64,000 bases of DNA from Bacteroidota bacterium (GCA_023429825.1 JAEZDC010000114.1:4763-68762); one strand, 5' to 3'; shown: positions 24,341-33,430, counted from the first letter of the stretch. Notes: generated by a model not told the origin, from the sequence alone. Program-made: numbers and translations.

Positions 24341-24954
24341 TAGGTATTGTTGATTATGGCATGGGTAATCTGCTAAGTGTTTACAGCGCTGTAGATTACT
24401 TGGGTGCTACCGTTAAGATTTGTACGCATCCTGAAGAGCTACGACAGGTGGATAAAATTATCATTCCGGGTGTGGGTGCATTTAAAGATTGCAGTCATAA
24501 AATAAAAGAAACGGGCTTCCAGGAAGTATTGAATGAGGTTGTTATACAAAAAGGGAAGCCTGCTCTTGGTATTTGCCTGGGCATGCAGATAATGGCAAAA
24601 AAAAGTTATGAAGACGGAGAATTTGAAGGGTTGGGATGGTTCGATGCAGAAGTTGTGAAATTAACTCCGGCTGAAGCAAATATGAGAGTTCCTAACATAG
24701 GGTGGAACGATGTGAACTATCGGAAAGGCATTCCTCTTTTCAAAAACCTGCCAGATAAACCTGACTTCTACCTAGTGCACTCTTACTTCATGAAAACAGT
24801 TAATGAAGCAGATGTTGTAGCCACTTATGATTATAGCCAACAAGTAACTGCAGCCGTTTTAAAGAACAATATTTTTGCTACTCAATTTCATCCTGAAAAA
24901 AGCCAGGATTACGGATTGAGAGTGCTTGAGAATTTTATAGACTGGAACCCCTAA
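24337..24954 (+). CDS. hisH: HisH-like glutamine amidotransferase (acetamidino synthesis)
   Basis: A 205-residue class I glutaminase that frees ammonia from glutamine. The nucleophile is Cys80 in LGICLGMQIM; His185 and Glu187 (QFHPEKS) complete the triad. It is a duplicate of histidine-biosynthesis HisH but sits between WbpG- and HisF-like genes with overlaps on both sides, and no other his genes are near. In this setting it supplies ammonia, through the HisF-like barrel, to the WbpG-like ATPase. Confidence 0.93.
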   Translation: MIGIVDYGMGNLLSVYSAVDYLGATVKICTHPEELRQVDKIIIPGVGAFKDCSHKIKETGFQEVLNEVVIQKGKPALGICLGMQIMAKKSYEDGEFEGLGWFDAEVVKLTPAEANMRVPNIGWNDVNYRKGIPLFKNLPDKPDFYLVHSYFMKTVNEADVVATYDYSQQVTAAVLKNNIFATQFHPEKSQDYGLRVLENFIDWNP

Positions 24955-25739
24955 TGTCGAAGCGAAGACTTATTCCCAAACTACAGTTAAGGTCAAGCAA
25001 GTTTAATCCTCAGAAAATGGTGTTGGTAATCACCCGTCAGTTCGGTCAGGTGATGGAGATAGGCGATGCTGTGTCTCAAGCCAAGATATACCAGGACCAG
25101 GCAGCTGATGAATTGATCTTCATTAATATAGACCGAGAGAAAAAAGATATTTATCAACTAAGTAAGATCATTCATAGAGTTTCTGAAGAAATATTCATGC
25201 CCATTACAGTAGGTGGTGGTGTCACAACAGAAGAGCACTTCAGAACTTTATTAGCTAATGGTGCTGATAAGATATCCATCAACTCTGAGGCTGTTAGAAA
25301 TCCTGAGTTCATAACGTTAACATCAAGAAAATACGGAGCACAGTGTGTAGTGGTGAGTGTTGACTTTAAAAAAAATGATGAAGGACAATACAAAGTATTC
25401 ATCAATGGCGGCCAGGAGGAAACTGAGTTAGATCCTGTTGAATGGTGTAAAAAAGCGGAAGCTTTGGGAGCAGGAGAAATTTTGCTTTCGGGGATTGATC
25501 AAGATGGGTTCAGACAGGGACTAAATTTAGAGGTAACCCGAAGGGTTGCAGAAACTGTTAAGATACCTGTGATCACTTCAGGTGGGTGTGGCGTGGCAAA
25601 ACACTTTATCGACGGGTTTTTAGAAGGTAAAGCTGATGCCGTAGCAGCGGGAAGCTTCTTCGCATTACAAGATCAGAATTTCATGCAGACACGGTCGCAG
25701 ATCAAGAATGCGGGTGTTTTTATACGAGTGCATACATAA
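24954..25739 (+). CDS. hisF: HisF-like ammonia-channel protein (acetamidino synthesis)
   Basis: A 261-residue TIM barrel related to imidazole-glycerol-phosphate synthase subunit HisF. Phosphate-binding loops VGGGV and TSGGC are kept and Asp137 (VSVDF) matches the second catalytic aspartate. The first one, usually in CLDV near residue 11, is replaced by Gln11 (KLQLRS), so it probably no longer makes imidazole-glycerol phosphate and serves as an ammonia conduit. It overlaps HisH by 1 bp and abuts pseG. Confidence 0.9.
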   Translation: MSKRRLIPKLQLRSSKFNPQKMVLVITRQFGQVMEIGDAVSQAKIYQDQAADELIFINIDREKKDIYQLSKIIHRVSEEIFMPITVGGGVTTEEHFRTLLANGADKISINSEAVRNPEFITLTSRKYGAQCVVVSVDFKKNDEGQYKVFINGGQEETELDPVEWCKKAEALGAGEILLSGIDQDGFRQGLNLEVTRRVAETVKIPVITSGGCGVAKHFIDGFLEGKADAVAAGSFFALQDQNFMQTRSQIKNAGVFIRVHT

Positions 25740-26705
25740 ATGAAAATCATTTTCAGAGCAGATGGAAGCTCTTCGACAGGGTTAGGCCATATAATGCGTT
25801 CGGCTGCTTTAATGCAGATGATCAGTAAAGATTTTACTTGTGAATTTTGGACACGCAATCCGGAGTTTTTCCCGTTGCAGGATTTTACCTCAGCTCCTTC
25901 TTTGCAAAGGTTGAATGATGAAATAAGTATTGAAGAAGAAGCAGAAGTTTTACAAAAAGATCTGAACAGTGATTATGTATTGGTAGTGGATGGATACCAA
26001 TTTACAACCTCCTACCAAAAACACATCAAATCGTCAGGCGCAAGGCTTGCCTGCATTGACGATATCATGGCATATCATTTTGTTTCGGATGTTCTCATCA
26101 ATCATGCAGGTGGCATTCAAATTTCCGACTATTCTGCAGAGCACTTCACTAAATTTTGTTTGGGACCGCAATATGCTTTGGTGAAACCTGTGTTCAATAA
26201 GCAATCAGGATTTGAAAGAGATTTTAGTAACAAAAATATTCTTGTTGCCCTGGGCGGCGCCGATCCAAAGAATGATACCGCATTTGTTTTGCAACCGCTT
26301 ACTAAGAAATCGTTCAACCGCATTAACGTGGTATTAGGTGCGGCAAACCTTTATTGGGATGATATTCAGGATAAATATTCTTCTGATTCCCGGATTGTTT
26401 TGCATAGAAATTTAACTGCGGAGCAGATGTGTGTATTAATGTGTGACTGCCCTTACGCAGTTTTAAGCCCAAGCACTATTTGTTATGAATACATGACAGT
26501 TGGTGGTATGGTTTACCTTCATCAAATTGCCGATAACCAGGAAAAGATCAAGCAGTATTTTTTAAGGGAGCATTTGGCTTTTGCTTTTAGCAGTGATATT
26601 GATTTTTCAGTAGATGAAAAAATGCTGAGGAACCAGCAAGGAGTATTCGACGGTAAAAGTCCACAACGTTTTCTCCAACTGTTTAAAGAATTGACTTATT
26701 CATGA
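25740..26705 (+). CDS. pseG: UDP-2,4-diacetamido-2,4,6-trideoxy-beta-L-altropyranose hydrolase, PseG
   Basis: A 321-residue GT-B-fold hydrolase that removes UDP from the 2,4-diamino sugar before condensation with phosphoenolpyruvate. The N-terminal RADGSSSTGLGHIMRS, with His17 as proposed catalytic base, is the PseG/SpsG signature; VALGGADPKNDT and SPSTICYEY are conserved in the C-terminal domain. It starts one base after the HisF-like stop and overlaps the formyltransferase gene by 4 bp. Confidence 0.92.
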   Translation: MKIIFRADGSSSTGLGHIMRSAALMQMISKDFTCEFWTRNPEFFPLQDFTSAPSLQRLNDEISIEEEAEVLQKDLNSDYVLVVDGYQFTTSYQKHIKSSGARLACIDDIMAYHFVSDVLINHAGGIQISDYSAEHFTKFCLGPQYALVKPVFNKQSGFERDFSNKNILVALGGADPKNDTAFVLQPLTKKSFNRINVVLGAANLYWDDIQDKYSSDSRIVLHRNLTAEQMCVLMCDCPYAVLSPSTICYEYMTVGGMVYLHQIADNQEKIKQYFLREHLAFAFSSDIDFSVDEKMLRNQQGVFDGKSPQRFLQLFKELTYS

Positions 26706-27574
26706 ATATTGCAGTTCTTGCCAGCGGCGGACTTGGTTTGAGTTGTTTGCAAAAATTGCCTCCGGATGTAAACGTTATTTGTGTTTTGACTGATTCAAAA
26801 TCTCAAGGAATAATTGAGCATGCACAAAGGAATGACATTCCACTTTTTAGAGGCAATCCAAGAACAGGAAAGGCAGTTGAGTTTTTAAAAGCTTTTGAAG
26901 TTGAGGTGATCTTATCTGTGAATTACCTTTTTGTTATTGGCAAGGAATTGATTGATTGCGCGGGTAAGTATGCGTTTAATATTCATGGCTCTTTATTACC
27001 AAAGTATCGTGGAAGAACACCGCATGTTTGGAGCATTATCAACAATGAACCCAAAACCGGGTTAACCATTCACCTGATTGATGAAGGATGTGATACAGGT
27101 GATATTGTTCTTCAGAAAGCATTTGATATTACAAATGATATGACAGGCGCAGATGTGCTGAAAAGGTTTGAAGAATTATACCCTTCAGCAATCAATGACG
27201 TGTTGGCCACTGCTGCTGCAGGAAAGATTCAGTCGCAAACTCAGGACCCTGCTAAAGCTACTTATTTTGGCAAGCGAACACCTGAAGACGGATTGATCAA
27301 CTGGCATTGGCAGAAAGAAAGAATCTATAATTGGGTCAGGGCACAAGCCAGGCCTTATCCCGGAGCCTTCAGTTTTTATAAAGCGAGTAAGATCATTATT
27401 CACAAGATTGAAATGAATGATTCTGGATTCCATTACGAAGAGGAAGACGGTAAGATCCTCGATCTGGTAGATGGGAAACCAGTAATAAAAACACCTAACG
27501 GCGCTATTAGCCTTGTTGACTTTGAGTTAAATTCACTGGAAGAATTTATTAAGGGAGAGATTTTACATGCATGA
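26702..27574 (+). CDS. Sugar N-formyltransferase-like protein
   Basis: A 290-residue protein with the methionyl-tRNA formyltransferase fold. The catalytic triad is intact: Asn93 and His95 in FNIHGSLLPKYRG and Asp131 in DEGCDTGDIV. A small C-terminal OB-like domain follows. In sugar loci such enzymes move a formyl group from N10-formyltetrahydrofolate onto an amino sugar. Here the likely acceptor is the 4-amino group of the PseC product or another amino group on the nonulosonate. This matters because the PseH-like acetyltransferase of the cluster is broken. It overlaps pseG and pseI. Confidence 0.87.
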   Translation: MNIAVLASGGLGLSCLQKLPPDVNVICVLTDSKSQGIIEHAQRNDIPLFRGNPRTGKAVEFLKAFEVEVILSVNYLFVIGKELIDCAGKYAFNIHGSLLPKYRGRTPHVWSIINNEPKTGLTIHLIDEGCDTGDIVLQKAFDITNDMTGADVLKRFEELYPSAINDVLATAAAGKIQSQTQDPAKATYFGKRTPEDGLINWHWQKERIYNWVRAQARPYPGAFSFYKASKIIIHKIEMNDSGFHYEEEDGKILDLVDGKPVIKTPNGAISLVDFELNSLEEFIKGEILHA

Positions 27575-28619
27575 TATCAAGATAGGAAAGTACACAATTG
27601 GTGATGCTCATAAGCCTTTCATCATTGCCGAAATGTCGGGCAATCATAATCAATCCATTGAAAGAGCAAAGGAGATTATTGATGCTGCCGCAGCCTGCGG
27701 TGCACATGCCATCAAGTTTCAAACCTATACACCCGATACGCTAACCATCAATGTCAAGAAAGGATTGTTTTATATCAGTGATCCAAAATCACTCTGGTAT
27801 GGACAAACCTTGTACGACTTATACAAAGTAGCCTATACACCGTGGGAATGGCATGCAGAATTGTTTGAGCATGCAAAATCAAAAGATATTATTCCATTCT
27901 CTTCTCCTTTTGATGAAACATCAGTTGATTTTTTGGAGAGCTTGAATGTGCCGGTGTATAAGATCGCTTCTTTTGAAAACAATCATCTACCTCTTTTAAG
28001 AAAAGTTGCCCAAACAGGTAAGCCCGTGATTGTATCAACAGGTTTATCAACTGTCGCTGGTATTCATGAAGCGGTGACTACATTGAGAGACGCAGGCTGT
28101 AAAGATCTAATACTGCTTAAATGCACAAGCTCTTATCCGTCTACCCCTGAAAATACCAACCTCTTGACCATTCCTCATATGCGTCAGTTGTTCCATTGTA
28201 CTGTAGGCCTTTCGGACCATACAATGGGAATTGGGGTGCCCCTCGCAGCGGTTGCTTTAGGTGCAAGAGTGATTGAAAAACATTTTACGTTGCGACGTGC
28301 CGATGGTGGTGTCGATTCAACGTTTTCATTGGAGCCTGAGGAACTAAAAGCCCTTGTCATTGAAAGTGAAAGAGGTTTCCAGGGAATGGGCAAAGTATCG
28401 TATGACATACTGCAAACAGAAAAGAACAGCCTTCGTTTCAAACGTTCTCTCTATATCGCAGAAGATGTGAAGAAGGGTGAAGTGTTTACAGAGAAAAATG
28501 TGCGGATCATTCGTCCTGGCGACGGATTGCATCCTCGGTATTTACCTGATATTTTGAATCGTTATGCTGCTTCTGATATCGAGAAGGGAACACCTGCAAC
28601 CTGGGATCTAATCAATTAA
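27567..28619 (+). CDS. pseI: Pseudaminic acid synthase, PseI
   Basis: A 350-residue NeuB-family enzyme that condenses the free 2,4-diamino-trideoxy sugar with phosphoenolpyruvate. The TIM barrel (about 1-275) has IIAEMSGNHNQSIERAKEII, AIKFQTYTPDT and GLSDHTMGIGVPLAAVALGA; a SAF/antifreeze-like domain (about 290-350, RSLYIAEDVKKGEVF, RPGDGLHP) closes the active site. The RPGDGLHPRY form and its neighbours (PseB, C, G) favour pseudaminic over sialic or legionaminic acid. Confidence 0.94.
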   Translation: MHDIKIGKYTIGDAHKPFIIAEMSGNHNQSIERAKEIIDAAAACGAHAIKFQTYTPDTLTINVKKGLFYISDPKSLWYGQTLYDLYKVAYTPWEWHAELFEHAKSKDIIPFSSPFDETSVDFLESLNVPVYKIASFENNHLPLLRKVAQTGKPVIVSTGLSTVAGIHEAVTTLRDAGCKDLILLKCTSSYPSTPENTNLLTIPHMRQLFHCTVGLSDHTMGIGVPLAAVALGARVIEKHFTLRRADGGVDSTFSLEPEELKALVIESERGFQGMGKVSYDILQTEKNSLRFKRSLYIAEDVKKGEVFTEKNVRIIRPGDGLHPRYLPDILNRYAASDIEKGTPATWDLIN

Positions 28620-28622
28620 AAT

Positions 28623-29150
28623 ATGCTGCTTCAAACTGACAGAATCTATCTTAAAATTCTTTCCGAAGAGAATGTATCTCCCGATTATCACCAATGGCTG
28701 AACGATTACGAGATCACCCGCTTTTTAGAAAGCCGCTGGAAATATCAAACGCGTGATTCTGTATTGGACTATATCCATTACATCAACAAAAGTGAGAACG
28801 ATGTATTGTTCGGAATGTTTTTGCTGAATGAGAAAAAACATATTGGTAATATCAAGATCGGGAGTATCAACTGGATGCACCGCAATGCTGATGTGGGTTT
28901 GTAGATCGGTGACCGGAGTGCATGGGGAAAGGGATATGGAACAGACGCCATTCGCCTAGCTACCAAATATGCTTTTGAAAGTTTAAATCTTCATAAACTC
29001 ATTGCAGGCATTTATCGTGGTAATGAAGGTTCGTACAAAGCATTTATTAAAGCCGGATGGTCAGATATTGGAATTATGAAAGAGCATCGCTTTTTTGAAG
29101 GAAAATATATAGATGAATACCTGGTAGAAATAATCTCTTCTGCAAAATGA
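28623..29150 (+). pseudogene. pseH: PseH-like GNAT acetyltransferase interrupted by a TAG codon
   Basis: The frame encodes a GNAT N-acetyltransferase of 175 codons, but a TAG at 28902-28904 cuts it after 93 residues. The same frame continues without shift as IGDRSAWGKGYGTDAIRLAT and LHKLIAGIYRGNEGS, ending at the TGA at 29148-29150, where the next gene starts in an ATGA overlap. The acetyl-CoA-binding loop (GKGYGTDAI) is in the second half, so the short product should be inactive. Family members usually have Tyr at the interrupted site (GIYIGD-like), so one base change would explain it. PseH acetylates the 4-amino group of the PseC product. A sequencing error or readthrough cannot be excluded. 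Confidence 0.85.
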
Positions 29151-30169
29151 AACTACAAAAGCCTGATAAAATTTTCTTTTTCACCGGTGCTTCTGCATGG
29201 ATTCCGGATGCTATCCAATTTGCAAAATCAAATGGTATCGAATGTCATGTGTTTGCGGTTTCAAGACATTTGGATGAACTATTCGGAGACACAGGAAAAA
29301 CGTTTCGTGAGATTTTGACTGAAAGAAATATCTCCTGGTTTCATTGCGATGATATTAACAACAGCAAAGAGCTCAAGGAGTTGGCAACGAAAAACAGCAT
29401 TGGTATCGGTTTAGGAGAAGCTTATACTTTCTCAACCGAAACACTTACTCTATTCGACCGCCACATTTTCGATTTCATGACCATCCGGATGCCTAAATAC
29501 AGGGGTGGAGCTCACTATACCTGGCAAATACTTCAACAAAACCGCATCGGTGCCTGGTATATTCAAATCGTAAATGAAGAAATGATACCAGGAGGTTATG
29601 ATACAGGTGAAATTGTAAGTACCCATGAATATATTATTCCATCCTGGGCAAGAATACCTGCTGATTATTTTAAGGTAGCTGATGTTGAAGGTTTGAATGC
29701 ATTTAAAAAATTTATCGAGGAGATTCTAGCCGGCAACGATTTTCCACTCAGTATACTACAAGAAAACTTTTCGCTTTACTTACCGCGTCTTTATACGTTA
29801 AAGCATGGTTATATAAACTGGTTCTGGAAAGGAGAGGAGATTGAACGTTTTATTTGTGCTTTTGATGAACCTTATGCAGGTGCTTCGACTTTTTGTAACG
29901 GTCAAAGAATCTTTCTTAAGTCGTGCCAATTGGAGAAAGGAGAAGGGAGTTTTCATCCTTTTATGAATGGTTTGGTTTACAGAATAAATAACAATAAGGT
30001 TTTCATTGCTGTGAATAATGGCACTATCATAGCCGAAAAACTGTTGAATGAACAAGGACAAAACAGCCTATCCTCTCTTAAGATTGGTTACAGGTTTTAT
30101 ACTCCATCTCATTTGCTAGAAGATGCCATGCTTTTTAATGCTGAATACACTTCGCAAGGATTAAAATAA
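29147..30169 (+). CDS. Formyltransferase-fold protein lacking the catalytic Asn and His
   Basis: A 340-residue relative of methionyl-tRNA/sugar formyltransferases. The landmark MPKYRGGAHYTWQI (Pro116) and YDTGEIV (Asp152) are present, but the two residues that align with the catalytic Asn and His of the intact enzyme at 26702 are Asp109 and Met111. The C-terminal half has GYINWFWKGEEIERFICAFD and EPYAGASTF, as in the OB-like domain of true formyltransferases. It may be a non-catalytic partner, or use the fold for another reaction. It starts inside the end of the broken pseH and is 1 bp from the peptidase-like gene. Confidence 0.75.
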   Translation: MKLQKPDKIFFFTGASAWIPDAIQFAKSNGIECHVFAVSRHLDELFGDTGKTFREILTERNISWFHCDDINNSKELKELATKNSIGIGLGEAYTFSTETLTLFDRHIFDFMTIRMPKYRGGAHYTWQILQQNRIGAWYIQIVNEEMIPGGYDTGEIVSTHEYIIPSWARIPADYFKVADVEGLNAFKKFIEEILAGNDFPLSILQENFSLYLPRLYTLKHGYINWFWKGEEIERFICAFDEPYAGASTFCNGQRIFLKSCQLEKGEGSFHPFMNGLVYRINNNKVFIAVNNGTIIAEKLLNEQGQNSLSSLKIGYRFYTPSHLLEDAMLFNAEYTSQGLK

Positions 30170-30170
30170 T

Positions 30171-31472
30171 ATGCAGAATTTTACCAAGCAATCCAGCGCC
30201 CAAAGAATGATGCACTTTATCGAAAGTGTATACCCACTCCAACGAATGATCAATTCAGAAGGTTTGGACGAAGCTTTTTCCATTGTAAAAAGTCAAATCC
30301 CGCAAACCATTATACACGAATATCCTGCTGGGATGGAATGTGGGGATTGGATTGTTCCCAAAGGATGGAAAGTGATGCAAGCATGGATGCGGGACAAGCA
30401 TGGAAATGAGATCACGAATTTTGAACATCACCCGTTATTTGTAGCTGCCTATAGCGAACCGGTGAGTGGACGGTTTACGAAAGAAGAAATAGCAAAGCAT
30501 ATGCGCTATCACCCTACAAAACCGGGTAATTATTTTTTAGAGCATCGCAACGCATATAATTACAAATTGGTTGATTGGGGCATTACATTGCCAAAAAATC
30601 TTTGGAATAATTTGCCAGATGATGAATATGAACTTCATATTGATATTGAATGGAGTGAACGGTCTATGAAAGTGGCGGAAGTCTTTGTACAAGGCCAGTC
30701 TGATGAAATTATTTCTATCAGTGCGCATATTGATGAAATATGTAATGATAACTTGAGTGGCTGCGCTGTAGGAATGGAATTGATCCGTTACATCCAACAA
30801 TTAAAGAATCCAAAATATTCGTACCAACTATTATTAGTTCCGGAAACCATTGGGACTTTCTTTTACGTCTTTAATAATCTGGATCGTGTAAAAAAGACCA
30901 TCGGAATGTATAATCTTGAAACGGTGGGCTCGGGAGAGAATTGGGTGCTGAAAAAAGCTTTTACAAAAGGTAGTTATATCGAGCAATGTTTGAAATGTGG
31001 ATTAAAAAATACAGGTGTTTCTTTTAGAGAAATTGATTTTTTTGATGGCTATGGTAATGATGAGAGGGTATATGAATGGCCAACATTGAAAATTCCAGGA
31101 GTTGCTTTGCAACGCTTTCCTTTTCATGAGTATCATTCCGGGGAAGATACGCCCGATAACATCGATCAATCGTTATTATGTGAGGCTTTGAGTATTTCGA
31201 TCCAATTCGTTGATGTGCTGGAAAAAGATTATGTGCCTGAATATACTTCTCCAATTCCACCGTGGTTGTCACGTCATAACCTTTATTATGACAGTAAGGA
31301 AGATGCATCTAAATTTCACAAGTTCAATAATTTAGTATTGTTTAATATAAATGGTATAAACTCAATTACTGATTTAGCTATTGGGAGTAATCTGACATTT
31401 GATGAAGTTTATAACTACCTTCATTCATTCATGCAGAAAGGCTTTATAGTGAGTAAATTAAAAGGTAAATAA
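30171..31472 (+). CDS. DUF4910 peptidase-like protein with C-terminal winged-helix domain
   Basis: A 433-residue cytoplasmic protein with an M28/aminopeptidase-like core. Metal-binding residues are suggested by His186-x-Asp188 and Asp193-Asn194 in SAHIDEICNDNLSGCAVG, then PETIGTFFY and HEYHSGEDTPDNID further on. A probable winged-helix tail covers the last 70 residues. Such DUF4910 proteins recur in polysaccharide loci, where their substrate is not established; hydrolysis of an amide on a modified sugar is one idea. It has no signal peptide. Neighbours are the formyltransferase-like gene and a methyltransferase. Confidence 0.82.
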   Translation: MQNFTKQSSAQRMMHFIESVYPLQRMINSEGLDEAFSIVKSQIPQTIIHEYPAGMECGDWIVPKGWKVMQAWMRDKHGNEITNFEHHPLFVAAYSEPVSGRFTKEEIAKHMRYHPTKPGNYFLEHRNAYNYKLVDWGITLPKNLWNNLPDDEYELHIDIEWSERSMKVAEVFVQGQSDEIISISAHIDEICNDNLSGCAVGMELIRYIQQLKNPKYSYQLLLVPETIGTFFYVFNNLDRVKKTIGMYNLETVGSGENWVLKKAFTKGSYIEQCLKCGLKNTGVSFREIDFFDGYGNDERVYEWPTLKIPGVALQRFPFHEYHSGEDTPDNIDQSLLCEALSISIQFVDVLEKDYVPEYTSPIPPWLSRHNLYYDSKEDASKFHKFNNLVLFNINGINSITDLAIGSNLTFDEVYNYLHSFMQKGFIVSKLKGK

Positions 31473-31478
31473 TCATAA

Positions 31479-32171
31479 ATGAACTACGAAGAAAGGCAAA
31501 GTGATTACTATGAAAAGAACCCCACGTGGCATGAGGAAGACTCTCCGTGGAAAGCTCAACAGGTGTTAAGAATGATAAAAAAGAATAACCTGCCAGTAGA
31601 GAAAATATGCGAGGTCGGTTGTGGTGCCGGCGAAATTTTAAACCAGCTACATAAACAACTGACGACGACAGAGTTTGAAGGCTATGAGGTGTCGCCTGAT
31701 GCCTTTACTATTGCGAAACCTAAAGAGAAAGAACGTCTTTCCTTTTATTTGCAGGACTTCATTGCGGCTGGTAAAGATGGATATGACATCCTCTTAGCGA
31801 TAGATCTTATAGAGCATCTTGAAGCGAAGTTTACTTTTCTTCGTAACTTCAAGTATAAAGGTACCTATAAGATTTTCCATTTTCCATTAGATCTTTCAGC
31901 TCAATCAGTGTTGCGCAATTCCCCGTTAAATCATAAGCGTGAAAAAGTTGGACACGTTCATTATTACACCAAGGATTTAGCTCTTGTTACCCTGCGTGAA
32001 ACAGGATATGAGATTCTAGATTGGTACTATACTGGTAGTTCCATTGATCTGACATCCGCCTCATTGCCCTCAAAGGTGGCCAAAATACCTCGTAAACTAC
32101 TCTTTAAATTATTCCCTGATTTTACTGTTCGCCTTTTAGGAGGTTATTCTCTGTTAGTACTTGCTAGATAA
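31479..32171 (+). CDS. Class I SAM-dependent methyltransferase
   Basis: A 230-residue Rossmann-fold methyltransferase. Motif I is ICEVGCGAGEILNQL (about 43-57), followed by the acidic second strand (EGYEVSP) and ILLAIDLIEHLE, where the DLIEHLE resembles the motif of many sugar O- or N-methyltransferases. Position between the nonulosonate genes and the flippase suggests it methylates the glycan or its precursor. Acceptor unknown. Confidence 0.85.
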   Translation: MNYEERQSDYYEKNPTWHEEDSPWKAQQVLRMIKKNNLPVEKICEVGCGAGEILNQLHKQLTTTEFEGYEVSPDAFTIAKPKEKERLSFYLQDFIAAGKDGYDILLAIDLIEHLEAKFTFLRNFKYKGTYKIFHFPLDLSAQSVLRNSPLNHKREKVGHVHYYTKDLALVTLRETGYEILDWYYTGSSIDLTSASLPSKVAKIPRKLLFKLFPDFTVRLLGGYSLLVLAR

Positions 32172-32173
32172 CT

Positions 32174-33430
32174 ATGCCAGGATTTAAGACAGCTGGTATT
32201 AATATCAGTTTACGGGCTCTTGAAGTTGCGTCTAAATTCACATTAACCATAATAATTACCGCGTTTGGGAATGAGACTTTATTGGGGGATTATTCAATAG
32301 TATTAACAACTGTAACTATTGCGTATTTATTCCTGGGAATGGATTTTTATACATTTAGCCATCGGGAAATAATACAACATCCATCTCAAAGCAGAGGGAA
32401 AATGATTTATGATCAGATTGCATGGGGCCTATTTATTAGCGTTTTTGTAATTGTCTTATTTTTCTTGATAGGGCAGTTTAATCCTGAGTTTCCGTTTTTG
32501 TACCACGGATTTTATGTGATGTTGTTACTTCCATCCGAATTCATTAATCAAGAGATATATAGATTTTTGATCTTATTCGGTAAAACTTCTCTAGCTAATT
32601 TAATGTCGTTTATCAGAAACGGATTTTGGGTGCTCCTGCTTGGAGGTATCCTTTATTTTGACTTAAACGACTTTTCTTTGGAACTCCTTATTGGATCTTG
32701 GGCATTATGTTCATGGATTGCCTTTTTTATCGGTCTTTATTTATTAGGGAAGTTTCAAAAACTCTCGGTTCATCTATTATCACCAATAAATATTTCATGG
32801 TTAAAACAAGGATTAATTAGTGCTCTACCTTTCTTTGTTAGTACGTTATTCTTAAAGGTACTGGAATTTGCAAATAGGTATATTCTTCTGCATTTTAGTT
32901 CTAAATCTACAGTGGGTGTATTTGTCTTTTATGCCCAGTTTGCTAGCATCATTAATATATTACTAAACGTTGCAGTGTTGGCGGTGTATTACCCTAAGTT
33001 TCTCCATCTAGCTAACAACAATAAAGAATTGATCAAGATTAGAAATAAGTGTAGAACTATAATTACTCTAAGCTATCTTTTGCTCGGTCCACTATGTTAT
33101 GTCTTCCAGTCTTATTATCTTCAATACTTTGCCAACGATCGTCTGGAATTGAAGAATAATTTGAATATATACTGGCTGGTATTGTTGGGGAGTTATTTCT
33201 CCAGTTTAACAGTACTAAGTGATTATGTTTTATATACAAAACATTTTGACAAGGTTCTCGCCTACGTTACAATAATCACTGGGACGCTCTCATTCCTAAT
33301 TGTTTTTTTTATGACAAAGTACTTAGCCCTATTTGGGGTGGCCTTAGGTACAGCAATAAGCTTTTTTGTTTTGTGGTTATTTAAATATTATTATGAAAGA
33401 GCAGCACTTTCAGTCGATTGCAATCGTTGA
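32174..33430 (+). CDS. Polysaccharide flippase, Wzx-like (module 1)
   Basis: A 418-residue integral membrane protein with about 12 helices, a polysaccharide-transporter (MATE-like) fold. Wzx proteins flip lipid-linked repeat units across the inner membrane. The sequence is AT-rich and poorly conserved, which is usual for this family. The N-terminal ISLRALEVASKF and the central FVSTLFLKVLEFANRYIL stretch match the usual layout. It is followed, with a 38-bp overlap, by the sialyltransferase-like gene and then by a Wzy-like polymerase. Confidence 0.85.
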   Translation: MPGFKTAGINISLRALEVASKFTLTIIITAFGNETLLGDYSIVLTTVTIAYLFLGMDFYTFSHREIIQHPSQSRGKMIYDQIAWGLFISVFVIVLFFLIGQFNPEFPFLYHGFYVMLLLPSEFINQEIYRFLILFGKTSLANLMSFIRNGFWVLLLGGILYFDLNDFSLELLIGSWALCSWIAFFIGLYLLGKFQKLSVHLLSPINISWLKQGLISALPFFVSTLFLKVLEFANRYILLHFSSKSTVGVFVFYAQFASIINILLNVAVLAVYYPKFLHLANNNKELIKIRNKCRTIITLSYLLLGPLCYVFQSYYLQYFANDRLELKNNLNIYWLVLLGSYFSSLTVLSDYVLYTKHFDKVLAYVTIITGTLSFLIVFFMTKYLALFGVALGTAISFFVLWLFKYYYERAALSVDCNR

